Source: UBA5336 sp964415675 (lineage in GTDB: Bacteria; Pseudomonadota; Alphaproteobacteria; Caulobacterales; Hyphomonadaceae). Taken from it: a stretch of DNA of 64,000 nucleotides. Positions 25,829 through 34,773 of this stretch are shown in pieces. Positions within the stretch are counted from its first letter, which is position 1. Every line of letters starts with the position of its first letter. Made by a program: the position numbers and the translations under genes. Location: the NCBI GenBank assembly GCA_964415675.1, contig CAYQBG010000018.1:1-64000 (forward strand), written 5' to 3'. The notes below the pieces were generated by a model. That model ran no database searches and was not told the origin of the DNA. It worked only from the letters and a program-made list of their open reading frames with translations.

Positions 25829-26986
25829 ATGACCAGCATACATCCGAACATCGCCCTGCGCCTTACGCCGGAAGCCATCGCTGCAGTGTCCGAAGAGTAT
25901 CCTGGCGCCTTCGATCTGCTGGCCATTGCCGGGGCGGAGGCAACATCTGACCTGCCTGGTGAAATCATTGTGATCGACAATGGCTGTGAGGGAACGACGC
26001 CGCTGCTTGAAGCCTATGCGCTTCGCCGTCCCGATGTGGCCATGGTTATCATCGGTGATGATCTTCCGAGCCAGGCCGTGCGCGCGCTGTTTCGCTTTTC
26101 CGCCTCCGATGTGCTTCCTTCATCGACCAATCGTGAGGAGTTGCTCGACACGATCAGTCAGCTCGCACAGGAGCGCGCGTATCGCCGCAAGGAGGCCGGC
26201 CCGGCATCGACCTGCTGGGTGTTTCGCGGCGCCGTGGGCGGCGCGGGCGTGACCACTCTTGCCATAGAGACCGCCTTCGCCCTGGCGCGCAAGGACGCCG
26301 GGGACAGCGTGTGCCTGATCGATCTTAACCTGCCCTGGGCCATGGCCGCGTCCTATCTCGACGGACAGGCAAAGCTGGACCTTCAGGCAATCTGCGCCGC
26401 GCCCGAACGGATCGATGCCAATCTGCTCCGCGTCTATACCTGGCGCCATGAGAAAGGTATCAGCCTGATTGCACCGCCGCGCCATCCCGACGCCGACATG
26501 ATTGCGAATGAGGCAGGCGTGCTGCAGCTTCTCGATGTGGCCTGCGGCATGTTTGACCGCGTAATCGTCGATCTGCCGCGCCACAAGCTGGCCTGGACCG
26601 GTCCGATCCAGGCCGCAGCCGATGAGGTCTTCGTAACCAGCGAACTGACTGTGCCGAGCCTGCACGCCGCCGGCGATCTCTGCCGGGAGGTTGATGCCGT
26701 GCGCGATCATGGACACCCGGCCCGACTGATCCTCAACAGGATGTTTGCCAAGCGCAGCCACCGCCATGGCTTCCCGCTCGAAAAAGCCGAGCGCGCGATT
26801 CACCGCAGCATCGATTTTACCATTCGCTCGGACTGGGATTCGGCGCGCATGGCGGTCAATCTCGGCATGCCCGTCGCTCAGGTGAAGGAGAAGAGCCCGC
26901 TGGTGAAGGATGTGGCCGATCTGGTTGATGCGGTCGCGTCAGGTGCTACGGCGCGGGCGGGAACCGCCACTGCGGGAGCACGCTGA
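25829..26986 (+). CDS. cpaE: CpaE/TadZ-like localisation ATPase
   Basis: A 385-residue ParA/MinD-superfamily protein with an N-terminal receiver-like domain (about 1-125) lacking a clear phosphoacceptor context. The ATPase-like domain (about 130-370) has the deviant Walker A FRGAVGGAGVTTLA in place of a canonical GK(T/S). It also has LIDLNLPW as the Walker A' aspartate strand and a VIVDLPRH Walker B-like strand. CpaE/TadZ proteins localise the pilus machine to the pole. It overlaps cpaF by one base (TGATG). Confidence 0.9.
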   Translation: MTSIHPNIALRLTPEAIAAVSEEYPGAFDLLAIAGAEATSDLPGEIIVIDNGCEGTTPLLEAYALRRPDVAMVIIGDDLPSQAVRALFRFSASDVLPSSTNREELLDTISQLAQERAYRRKEAGPASTCWVFRGAVGGAGVTTLAIETAFALARKDAGDSVCLIDLNLPWAMAASYLDGQAKLDLQAICAAPERIDANLLRVYTWRHEKGISLIAPPRHPDADMIANEAGVLQLLDVACGMFDRVIVDLPRHKLAWTGPIQAAADEVFVTSELTVPSLHAAGDLCREVDAVRDHGHPARLILNRMFAKRSHRHGFPLEKAERAIHRSIDFTIRSDWDSARMAVNLGMPVAQVKEKSPLVKDVADLVDAVASGATARAGTATAGAR

Positions 26987-28383
26987 TGGGCCGCTTCACA
27001 CGTACGCTTCAGCAGGCAGCGGCCGATACAGCCATCAGCGAAACCCCGCCGGCCAATGACCCGGAGCCGCCAGCCACTGTGCCAGCCTCGCCGGACACAA
27101 GCGTCAACAAGGACGAGATGATGCTCAAGGCCAAGTTGCGCATACATGCGCGGCTGATTGATGAGCTCGACCTGTCCGCCATGGAACGCCTCGACGAGGC
27201 GCAATTGCGCAGCCAGGTCCGCCAGATTGTCCTTGAGATCATCCGTGCCGACGATATCGCCCTGTCGGCAGCCGAAGAGTCTGCCTTCGCTGATGCTGTG
27301 TTCGACGAGATGACGGGGCTGGGACCGATAGAACCTCTGCTTAAAGATGATTCGATTGCCGATATCCTGATCAATGGCTGCCATCAGGTCTATGTCGAGC
27401 GCAACGGAGAACTCGAAATCGCGCCGGTGAAATTTGCCGACAATGATCACCTATTGCGCATCGTGAACCGGATTGTCGCTGCTGTCGGGCGGCGGGTGGA
27501 TGAAAGTCAGCCGCTGGTCGATGCCCGACTCTCGGACGGCTCACGTTTCAATGCGGCCATCTCACCAATCGCCATTGACGGACCGCTCGTCTCGATTCGG
27601 AAATTCAAGAAGAATCCGCTCACGCTCGACAAGCTCGTTGGTTTCGGTGCGATGCCGCAGGCGATGGCCGATTTCATTTCGGGCGCCGTGAAATGCCGCG
27701 CCTCGACGATCATTTCCGGCGGCACTGGTTCGGGCAAGACGACGCTTTTGAACGCGCTGTCTGCCTCGATCAGTCACAAGGAACGACTGATTACCATCGA
27801 GGATGCCGCCGAACTCCAGCTGATGCAGCCGCATGTGGCGCGCATGGAAACCCGCCCTCCCAATATCGAAGGCAGGGGCGAGATCAAGCAGCGCGAACTG
27901 GTCAAGAACGCCCTGAGGATGCGTCCGGACAGGGTGATCCTGGGAGAGGTCCGCTCTGAGGAAGCCTTCGACATGCTTCAGGCGATGAATACAGGCCATG
28001 AGGGCTCGATGGCGACCATCCATGCCAACAATCCGCGCGATGCGATCACACGCCTGGAGCAGATGGTCGCCATGGGCGGGCTCAAGATTTCAGAAGATGC
28101 GATCCGTGGCCAGATCGCAGCAGCAGTCAATTTCATCGTCCAGGCGACGCGCCTGTCGGATGGTTCGCGCAAGACCGTGTCGATCGCCGAGATCACCGGC
28201 ATGGAAGGTAAAATCGTTCAGATGCAGGAAATTTTCCGATTCGAGCGCACTCATACCGATGACAAGGGAAAGGTGCACGGGCATTTTCGCGCCACTGGTA
28301 TCCGACCGAAATTTCTCGACGAAATGAACCGCCGCAGCGTGCAAATGCCTGAAAACATGTTCGATCCGTCGATACCGCTCTGA
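26986..28383 (+). CDS. cpaF: Tad pilus secretion ATPase CpaF/TadA
   Basis: A 465-residue type II/IV secretion ATPase that powers pilus extension and possibly retraction. After a variable N-terminal stretch, the N-domain contains GLGPIEPLLKDDSIADILING. The Walker A is SGGTGSGKTTLLNAL, and the Asp box/Walker B is DRVILGEVRSEEAFDMLQA. The His box is MATIHANNPRDA. All catalytic elements are present. It directly follows cpaE and precedes tadB by seven bases. Confidence 0.96.
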   Translation: MGRFTRTLQQAAADTAISETPPANDPEPPATVPASPDTSVNKDEMMLKAKLRIHARLIDELDLSAMERLDEAQLRSQVRQIVLEIIRADDIALSAAEESAFADAVFDEMTGLGPIEPLLKDDSIADILINGCHQVYVERNGELEIAPVKFADNDHLLRIVNRIVAAVGRRVDESQPLVDARLSDGSRFNAAISPIAIDGPLVSIRKFKKNPLTLDKLVGFGAMPQAMADFISGAVKCRASTIISGGTGSGKTTLLNALSASISHKERLITIEDAAELQLMQPHVARMETRPPNIEGRGEIKQRELVKNALRMRPDRVILGEVRSEEAFDMLQAMNTGHEGSMATIHANNPRDAITRLEQMVAMGGLKISEDAIRGQIAAAVNFIVQATRLSDGSRKTVSIAEITGMEGKIVQMQEIFRFERTHTDDKGKVHGHFRATGIRPKFLDEMNRRSVQMPENMFDPSIPL

Positions 28384-28390
28384 GGTCGAA

Positions 28391-29383
28391 ATGCCAATGG
28401 ATCTAAGCCTTCTCGACCCGACACGCTACGAAACGACAACGGTCATGGCTTTTGTGCTCTTCATGGGCGCCCTCGTCCTGCTTGCCCAGTCGCTGCGCGG
28501 CCTTTTCGGCGAAGTCCAGACCCAGCGGATCATGAACCGAAGGCTGCAGTTCAAGGAAAAGGCAGCGAACACGAATGAATTGATCGTCGAGCTGCGGCGC
28601 CAGCGCGCCCTCGACGAGAAAGGCGACTTCAAACTCACAATCAAACGGCTGAACGCTCTGATCACCCGGTCCGGACTGCCTTTCCAGCCGGTCCGCTGGG
28701 GCGTGATGTCTGCCTTGCTGGCGCTGGGCGTGGGTCTTGGTATTGGCTGGCGTTTCGACACCTGGCTAATCGGCGCCGGGGTAGGGCTCGCCCTGTTCTT
28801 TCTGGTGCCGGTTGCCACTCTGAATTTTCTGGCTGGGCGACGCTCCTCGCGCCTAGCCCGCCAATTACCCGATGCTCTGCAAATCGTTGTGCGAAGCCTG
28901 GAAGCCGGCCACCCGGTTCCGTCCGCGGTAGCCCTCGTGGCGCGCGAAATGCCAGACCCCATCGGTACGGAATTCGGCATGGCGGCTGATGAAATCGCCT
29001 ATGGCTTCTCACTTTCCCAGGCGGTTGAGCGCCTTGCCATGCGGGCCGGCAATGAGGATGTCGAACTCTTTGCGGCGACGGTGCGCCTGCAGGAGCGCAC
29101 GGGCGGCAATCTGTGCGACCTTCTCAAGACCAATGCGACCACTGTTCGAGATCGCCAGACCCTGCGGCTTAAGGTGAAGGCCGCCTCGGCGGAGGGGCGC
29201 GCTTCGGCAATGATTCTGACCGCTGCACCCTTTGTGGTGATGACAGCCATCCATTTCATGAGGCCGGAATTTTATGGTCTCGTCATGCACGAAAAGCTCT
29301 TCCAGTATTGCCTTGGCGGCTTCTTCATCTGGATGGTGATCGGAAATTTCGTGATGAACCGCATGATCAATTTCAGGTTCTGA
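28391..29383 (+). CDS. tadB: Tad pilus inner-membrane platform protein TadB
   Basis: A 330-residue membrane protein of the GspF/TadB family: an N-terminal segment, a second hydrophobic pair near residues 95-155, and two C-terminal segments near 270-325. The cytoplasmic T2SSF domain has QLPDALQIVVRSLEAGHPV and RTGGNLCDLL. With TadC it forms the platform acted on by the CpaF ATPase. Six bases separate it from tadC. Confidence 0.93.
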   Translation: MPMDLSLLDPTRYETTTVMAFVLFMGALVLLAQSLRGLFGEVQTQRIMNRRLQFKEKAANTNELIVELRRQRALDEKGDFKLTIKRLNALITRSGLPFQPVRWGVMSALLALGVGLGIGWRFDTWLIGAGVGLALFFLVPVATLNFLAGRRSSRLARQLPDALQIVVRSLEAGHPVPSAVALVAREMPDPIGTEFGMAADEIAYGFSLSQAVERLAMRAGNEDVELFAATVRLQERTGGNLCDLLKTNATTVRDRQTLRLKVKAASAEGRASAMILTAAPFVVMTAIHFMRPEFYGLVMHEKLFQYCLGGFFIWMVIGNFVMNRMINFRF

Positions 29384-29389
29384 CAAGCC

Positions 29390-30334
29390 ATGACCATGCT
29401 TCATTCGCTTCCAATAGCCTGGATCGCAGCGGCGCTCTTTGTCCTGGCCGCTCTTGTTGCGCTTCCAGGCCTCCTTTCGATCCTGCGGGGCGCGGGCATA
29501 TCGGAGCGGATTAGCCAGCGGCTGCGCCGAAGCGATCCTCGCGATCAGGTGTCCGGCGAGACGCGCGATCGCTCGCCTGTGCTTGAAGCGATGAGCCGGG
29601 TGGCCGAACGCGCCGCGCCAAGCGATGAAAAGCAGGTCAGCTCGATCAGGTTCCGCCTCATCCGCGCGGGCTATACCTCGCAAAAGGCGGTCTCCTACTT
29701 TTTTGCGGGGCGGATTCTCGGGCTGATCCTTCCTCAGGCGGCGCTGTTTTTCGCGCTCCCCTATCTGGCCCGTTTCGAACTACCCGACTGGTTTCCGTTC
29801 GCCGCCTGTGGCTTTCTCGCCGTGGCGGGCCTAGCCGGGCCGGGCATCTGGATCGACAAGAAGATCGACGCCAAGGAACGCGAGTGTTCAGACGGTTTCC
29901 CCGACATGATGGACCTGCTTGTGGCTTGCGTGGAGGCCGGGCTCAGCCTTGATGCCGCCGTGATGCGAGTGTCGGACGAACTCCATCACCGCCATCCCGA
30001 ACTCTCGCTGAACCTGAAGACGCTGGCGCTTGAAATGCGTGCGGGGCGCTCGCGTAAAGCGGCGTGGCGTGCATTTGCCGATCGTGTCGGCCTGGAGGAG
30101 GCCGGCTCGCTGGCCACCATGCTGCGACAGTCCGAGGAGATGGGCACGAGCCTGGGTCAGACCCTGCGGATCTTCTCCAATGACATGCGCCAGAGACGTA
30201 TCCTGATGGCGGAGGAAAAGGCGATGGCGCTGCCCGCCAAGATGACGGTGCCACTGATCTTGTTCGTCTTCCCGGTGCTTCTCGGCGTACTGATCCTGCC
30301 GGCCGTGATCCGTTTCCAGACCATGGTTTACTGA
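29390..30334 (+). CDS. tadC: Tad pilus inner-membrane platform protein TadC
   Basis: A 314-residue membrane protein of the TadC/GspF family. An N-terminal membrane segment, a hydrophobic pair near residues 100-150, the T2SSF domain (GFPDMMDLLVACVEAGLSLD; SLATMLRQSEEMGTSLG) and a C-terminal segment (MTVPLILFVFPVLLGVLIL) are all seen. It is the last tad gene in the window; TadD, pilin, prepilin peptidase and TadEFG genes do not follow. It converges with metC with 11 bases between the stops. Confidence 0.93.
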   Translation: MTMLHSLPIAWIAAALFVLAALVALPGLLSILRGAGISERISQRLRRSDPRDQVSGETRDRSPVLEAMSRVAERAAPSDEKQVSSIRFRLIRAGYTSQKAVSYFFAGRILGLILPQAALFFALPYLARFELPDWFPFAACGFLAVAGLAGPGIWIDKKIDAKERECSDGFPDMMDLLVACVEAGLSLDAAVMRVSDELHHRHPELSLNLKTLALEMRAGRSRKAAWRAFADRVGLEEAGSLATMLRQSEEMGTSLGQTLRIFSNDMRQRRILMAEEKAMALPAKMTVPLILFVFPVLLGVLILPAVIRFQTMVY

Positions 30335-30345
30335 AGGCACGCGAC

Positions 30346-31506
30346 TCAGGCGATCGCCAGATGGCGCATGGCGCCGTCGAGATCGGCAATCAGGTCGCCA
30401 GGGTCTTCAAGCCCGACATGCATTCGCATCAGGGGCCCAGGGCGAGATTGCGTCCAGTCATCGCCAAGTCGTTTCAGCTGCTCATCGCAGGGAATGAGCA
30501 GACTCTCATACCCACCCCAGGAAAAGCCCATGCCGAACAGGTGCAGATCTCTCAGAAAGGCATTCACCGCCCCGTCAGCCTGTGGCTGGAGCACGAAACC
30601 GAACAGGCCGGAGGCGCCGGAGAAATCACGCCGCCAGATCGCATGGTCGGGATGTGTCTCCAGCGCTGGATGAATGACCTCGAACACGGCAGGGTGCGCG
30701 GACAGCCAGGCCGCAAGTTCCCGCCCGGCCTTGTCATGTGCGGCAAGCCGAGTGGGCAGTGTCCGCAGCCCGCGCAGCGCCAGATAAGCCTCCTCCGGTC
30801 CCAGCGCGATGCCCCATTCCTCAGCGCAGGCGGCCACATCGCGCGCCATCTCCTCATTGGCCGCCATGATGGCGCCGCCGAACGCATCGGCATGGCCAAC
30901 CGCATATTTGGTCAACGCCTGGACTGACAGATCGACGCCAAGGTCCAGCGGCCGGTGATAGAGCCCCGCCGACCAGGTATTATCGATGATCGTGCGTATG
31001 TTGCGAGTCTTTGCAGCGGCCACGACAGCCGGAGTGTCCATGATTTCGAAAGTCAGCGAGCCAGGTGACTCCAGATAGACAGCACGCGTATTCGACTGGA
31101 ACAGGGTCTCGATGTCAGCACCAATGCGCGGGGCAAACCGCGTCACCGATACGCCCATCCGCTTGAGCCGTTTCTCGCAGAAGCGCCGTGTTGGCCCGTA
31201 AAGCGTATCGGCGATCAGCACATGGTCGCCAGCCTCCACCACTGAGGCAATCGCCAGCGCGCAGGCCGCCAGGCCCGACGGCGCGAGCTGGACATGGACT
31301 GCTCCTTCAAGACCGGCCAGGACCGCTTCGAGCTCCCGGTGGACTGTCAGCCCCATTCGCGCATAGGATGGTTTGTCCCTGTAGAGCCGCTCCGGGGCGT
31401 CGAACAGCACGGTCGATGCGCGTTCCAGCGGCGGGTTCACGATCGGCGGATCCAGCCTCGGGCCGCGCGTGTGGATCAGACGGGTGGCAAGCTTTCTGTC
31501 GCTCAC
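30346..31506 (-). CDS. metC: Cystathionine beta-lyase
   Basis: A 386-residue PLP-dependent Cys/Met metabolism enzyme that cleaves cystathionine to homocysteine, pyruvate and ammonia. The PLP-binding lysine is Lys200 in VQALTKYAVGHAD. The DNTWSAGLYHRPLDLG segment before it is characteristic of MetC rather than cystathionine gamma-synthase. The N-terminal YARMGLTVHRELE tyrosine contributes to the neighbouring active site. The start overlaps the sulfurtransferase stop (ATGA), making it the third gene of a cysK-sseA-metC operon. Confidence 0.93.
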   Translation of the reverse strand: MSDRKLATRLIHTRGPRLDPPIVNPPLERASTVLFDAPERLYRDKPSYARMGLTVHRELEAVLAGLEGAVHVQLAPSGLAACALAIASVVEAGDHVLIADTLYGPTRRFCEKRLKRMGVSVTRFAPRIGADIETLFQSNTRAVYLESPGSLTFEIMDTPAVVAAAKTRNIRTIIDNTWSAGLYHRPLDLGVDLSVQALTKYAVGHADAFGGAIMAANEEMARDVAACAEEWGIALGPEEAYLALRGLRTLPTRLAAHDKAGRELAAWLSAHPAVFEVIHPALETHPDHAIWRRDFSGASGLFGFVLQPQADGAVNAFLRDLHLFGMGFSWGGYESLLIPCDEQLKRLGDDWTQSRPGPLMRMHVGLEDPGDLIADLDGAMRHLAIA

Positions 31507-32357
31507 GTCGGACCTGTTTCAATCGCCCGGGTGCCCCCGTCAGCCCATTCGCTCCAGGAACCATCATAGACGGCCACATCTTCCTCTCCGATTTCGGCGA
31601 AAGCGAGCGCGAGAATACAGGCTGCTACGCCCGACCCGCATGTCGTTGCGATGGGCGCCTCGACACCCTTTAACAAAGCTCTCAACTCGTCAGCGGGTTT
31701 CATGAAGCCCGAACCGGTCAGAACGCTGGAGGCCGGAATATTACGACTGCCGGGCATGTGGCCCGGTTTCAGGCCTTCGCGCGGTTCGGGAGCCTCGCCG
31801 GTGAACCGCCCCGGCGGGCGCGCGTCCAGGATCGATGCGCCTCTGCCTGTCGAGACAAGATCTTCCATCTGCGCCAGCGTCTTGATGAGGTCTGCGCGTC
31901 GGCGCGGCGTGAAGTGGCGCTCTACAGGAAAAGGCGGCAGATCTTCGCTTTCGCCGCCGACGGCCTGCCAGGCGGAAAATCCGCCATTGAGCACTTTCGT
32001 CTCGCTGTGTCCCATCAAGCGCATCATCCACCAGGCGCGCGCCGAAGCACAAAATCCATTACGATCATACATGATTATTCGGTTGCCATCGCCCAGTCCA
32101 AGCTTGCGGATATGGGAGGAAAAAACCACCGGGTCCGGCATGGTGTGCGGCAGGGGCGCGTCCGGGGCGGCGATCTCCTCAATGTCGAAAAAGACCGCGC
32201 CGGGAATATGCGCTTCGTCATAGGCCGCGCGCGCGGCGCCCGCTTCATGTGTCCAGGGCGGGAACCAGGTCGCTTCGATCACGCGCAGGTCAGGGGCGTC
32301 GATATTGGCCTTCAGCCATTCGGCTGAAACGAGATGGGATGCGTCGGGCGCGCTCAT
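31503..32357 (-). CDS. sseA: 3-mercaptopyruvate sulfurtransferase
   Basis: A 284-residue two-domain rhodanese-family protein. The N-terminal inactive rhodanese domain (1-140) contains WFPPW and IPGAVFFDIEEIA. The C-terminal domain carries the catalytic Cys240 in the CGSGVAA loop, typical of mercaptopyruvate sulfurtransferases rather than thiosulfate rhodaneses (CRKG type). The start at 32357 has GGAGGAAG upstream and overlaps the cysK stop as ATGA. In this operon it would process sulfur from cysteine-derived 3-mercaptopyruvate. Confidence 0.9.
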   Translation of the reverse strand: MSAPDASHLVSAEWLKANIDAPDLRVIEATWFPPWTHEAGAARAAYDEAHIPGAVFFDIEEIAAPDAPLPHTMPDPVVFSSHIRKLGLGDGNRIIMYDRNGFCASARAWWMMRLMGHSETKVLNGGFSAWQAVGGESEDLPPFPVERHFTPRRRADLIKTLAQMEDLVSTGRGASILDARPPGRFTGEAPEPREGLKPGHMPGSRNIPASSVLTGSGFMKPADELRALLKGVEAPIATTCGSGVAACILALAFAEIGEEDVAVYDGSWSEWADGGTRAIETGPT

Positions 32358-33361
32358 TCTTCCTCCATCCATGGGGGCAACGGAAGGTCTTTCGACCGCA
32401 GGAATTCGGGATTGTAGAGTTTCGACTGATAGCGGTTTCCATAATCGCACAGGATGGTCACGATCGTGTGGCCGGGGCCCATTTCCTTCGCCATCCGGAT
32501 GGCGCCGGCCACATTGATCCCGGCCGATCCGCCCAGGCACAAGCCTTCCTCAAGCACCAGCCTGAACAGAATGTCGAGCGCCTCCGGATCTGCGCAGCGA
32601 TAAGCGTTATCGACCTCCAGCCCATCCAGATTGGCCGTGATCCGGCTCTGCCCGATGCCTTCAGTGATGGAAGTGCCCTCGGATTTGAGTTCCCCATGCT
32701 TGTAATAATTGAACAATGATGCACCGCCGGGATCGGCGATCCCGATCTTCACTCCGGGCTTGCGCGCGCGCAGCGCTTCGGCAACGCCGGCCAGAGTGCC
32801 GCCTGATCCCACCGCGCAGATGAAGCCGTCGACCTTGCCGTCTGTCTGATCGAAAATTTCCGGTCCCGTTGTGTCGGCATGGGCCTGCCGGTTGGCGACA
32901 TTGTCGAACTGGTTCGCCCAGATCGCGCCATTGGGCTCACTCTCGGCAAGCTCCTCTGCCAGGCGCCCGGAATAGCGGGCATAATGGTTCGGGTTGGAAT
33001 AGGGGACGGCATCCACTTGGACGAGTTTCGCCCCCAGGATGCGGATCGCGTCCTTCTTTTCCTGGCTCTGCGTGCGCGGGAACACGATCACCGTCTTATA
33101 GCCCAGCGCATTGCCGACCAGCGCAAGTCCGATACCCGTATTGCCGGCGGTGCCTTCAACAATCGTCCCCCCGGGGCGAAGAAGCCCCTTGCGCTCGGCG
33201 TCGCGGATAATACCAAGCGCCGCACGGTCCTTGACCGATTGTCCCGGATTGAGGAACTCCGCCTTGCCGAGGATCTCGCAGCCGGTTTCCTCAGATGCCC
33301 GCCTAAGCCGGATCAGCGGTGTGTTCCCGATGGCATCGACGACGGAGTTGTGAATGGTCAT
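32354..33361 (-). CDS. cysK: Cysteine synthase A
   Basis: A 335-residue PLP enzyme making cysteine from O-acetylserine and sulfide. IGNTPLIRL opens the fold. Lys44 in NPGQSVKDRAA binds PLP, and EGTAGNTGIGLA is the substrate loop. The phosphate loop is VGSGGTLAG. Asymmetric additions give about 335 residues, slightly longer than E. coli CysK. The ATG at 33361 has AGGGAC upstream; the TTG at 33379 is less likely. It leads the coupled cysK-sseA-metC operon, divergent from the ChrR-like gene. Confidence 0.94.
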   Translation of the reverse strand: MTIHNSVVDAIGNTPLIRLRRASEETGCEILGKAEFLNPGQSVKDRAALGIIRDAERKGLLRPGGTIVEGTAGNTGIGLALVGNALGYKTVIVFPRTQSQEKKDAIRILGAKLVQVDAVPYSNPNHYARYSGRLAEELAESEPNGAIWANQFDNVANRQAHADTTGPEIFDQTDGKVDGFICAVGSGGTLAGVAEALRARKPGVKIGIADPGGASLFNYYKHGELKSEGTSITEGIGQSRITANLDGLEVDNAYRCADPEALDILFRLVLEEGLCLGGSAGINVAGAIRMAKEMGPGHTIVTILCDYGNRYQSKLYNPEFLRSKDLPLPPWMEEE

Positions 33362-33500
33362 GAATTTTGTCCCTGGCAAAGCTGCCTTGTTTCAGGTGAC
33401 AGGCTATGAGGCCGCGCGCTGCAAAACAAGCGGGTCGCAGTGATCCGGGCGTGCCACGTCTTCGTAAACTTACTAAACCACCGAGTGTCAGGATGTCATA

Positions 33501-34046
33501 TTGAGCGAAACGACCTACCACGCCTTCATGCTGGATCATGCGACCGCCAGCCTGCCGCCCGCGCTGTTGGTGGCCGGCGACCTGCATGTGAGCCTCAGTG
33601 CATCGGGTGCCGGAACCGCGGCGCTATGGGATGCAGTTGGCGGCGCCCTTCTCGAAAGTGCCGCAAGCCGAGATATGGCTGCGACGGCTAGGCGGTCTCC
33701 CTGGCGTTCTTTGCAGCGTCCACAGGCCCCGATACTGCTTGCGCGCGATCTTGACAGGCTATCCTGGCGCAGGGGGCTGTCGGGTGTTCGCCATTCGCGT
33801 GCCGGCGTGCGCAGCGGGGCTTTCATGCGGCTGGAGCCTGGACAGGCCGTTCCAAAACATAACCACTCAGCGCTGGAGGCGACGGTTGTGCTTCGCGGCG
33901 CCCTGCGCGACGACGGTAAAGTCTATGAGCCTGGCGACCTCGCGCTCGGGATTCCCGGAGAATTTCACCAGCCGCAGGCCGAGGGTGATGAGCCTTGCAT
34001 ATGTTTCGTGGCGCGGGGGCCCAGACCTTTCTGGAGGCTGAGTTGA
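33501..34046 (+). CDS. ChrR-like cupin protein without the anti-sigma zinc site
   Basis: A 181-residue protein resembling ChrR, the zinc anti-sigma factor of the singlet-oxygen-responsive sigma-E. The C-terminal cupin keeps the metal ligands His120, His122, Glu126 and His156 (KHNHSALEA; GEFHQP) and the ending PCICFVARGP. The N-terminal helical part keeps the ASLPPALLVAGDLH pattern but has lost the CxxC cysteines of the zinc-binding anti-sigma domain. No sigma-factor gene lies beside it. TTG is the apparent start, with AGGA eight bases before. Its stop overlaps the TTG start of the DUF6134 gene, implying one operon with that gene and the photolyase. Confidence 0.78.
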   Translation: MSETTYHAFMLDHATASLPPALLVAGDLHVSLSASGAGTAALWDAVGGALLESAASRDMAATARRSPWRSLQRPQAPILLARDLDRLSWRRGLSGVRHSRAGVRSGAFMRLEPGQAVPKHNHSALEATVVLRGALRDDGKVYEPGDLALGIPGEFHQPQAEGDEPCICFVARGPRPFWRLS

Positions 34047-34762
34047 CACTTAACTTCATGAATAACCTTCTCCGCGCCTGCGCACTTGCAACTGCTGCCA
34101 TAACAGTCAGCGCGCCGACACTCGCCGACACAGCCATTTCGGGGGGGCAGTCTTTGGCACCTCGCGAATTCATCTGGCAGCCGGAACCGGGCGACGAGAT
34201 CTATTTCGACGTATCCCGGAATGGTTCGCAGTTTGGCCAGCATATTGTCCGCTTCGAAGCCGATGAGGCCGGGGACATTACCGCCGTGGTCGATGTTGAT
34301 CTTCGGGCCGGGCTGGGGCCCATCACCCTTTTCCGTTATGCACTCGATGTACGCGAGACCTGGCGGGATGGTTATGTGCTGTCCGTTGAAGGCAAGGTGA
34401 ATAATGATGGCGAGCGGGAGAGTGTTACTGCCCGGCGCAATGGTGAGCAGCTGGAGGTGGAAGGCACCGAATTTTCCGGTGAACTGCCCTTGTCGGTGAT
34501 CCCGGCCAGCCACTGGAATATCTGGCAGACCCAGGCGGACCGCATCCTGTCCACAGAGAGCGGGGAGGTCATCAAGGTGGATGTCAAACCACTCGGACGT
34601 GAGATGATCGAGGCGGGCGGCGAGACAATCGAGGCCCGCAAATTCCTGATGGATTCCGATATAGATGTGACGCTCTGGTATGACGACCAGGACCGATGGG
34701 TGAAACTGGCATTCAAGGCGCGCGGTCAGGATATCGAGTATGTCCTGCGCGATTTATATTGA
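34043..34762 (+). CDS. DUF6134/DUF3108-like exported protein
   Basis: A 239-residue protein with a signal peptide (hydrophobic stretch around LLRACALATAAITVSAPTLA, cut after LAD or LADT). The mature part is beta-rich and resembles DUF6134/DUF3108 proteins: EIYFDVSRNG, SQFGQHIVRF, and SHWNIWQ are landmarks. Its role is unknown. GGAGG at 34033-34037 supports the TTG start at 34043, which overlaps the upstream stop; the ATG at 34058 is the alternative. The photolyase gene follows after 11 bases. Family members often lie near photolyase or stress genes, so a photo-oxidative stress role is inference. Confidence 0.72.
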   Translation: MTLNFMNNLLRACALATAAITVSAPTLADTAISGGQSLAPREFIWQPEPGDEIYFDVSRNGSQFGQHIVRFEADEAGDITAVVDVDLRAGLGPITLFRYALDVRETWRDGYVLSVEGKVNNDGERESVTARRNGEQLEVEGTEFSGELPLSVIPASHWNIWQTQADRILSTESGEVIKVDVKPLGREMIEAGGETIEARKFLMDSDIDVTLWYDDQDRWVKLAFKARGQDIEYVLRDLY

Positions 34763-34773
34763 AGGCTTGAATC

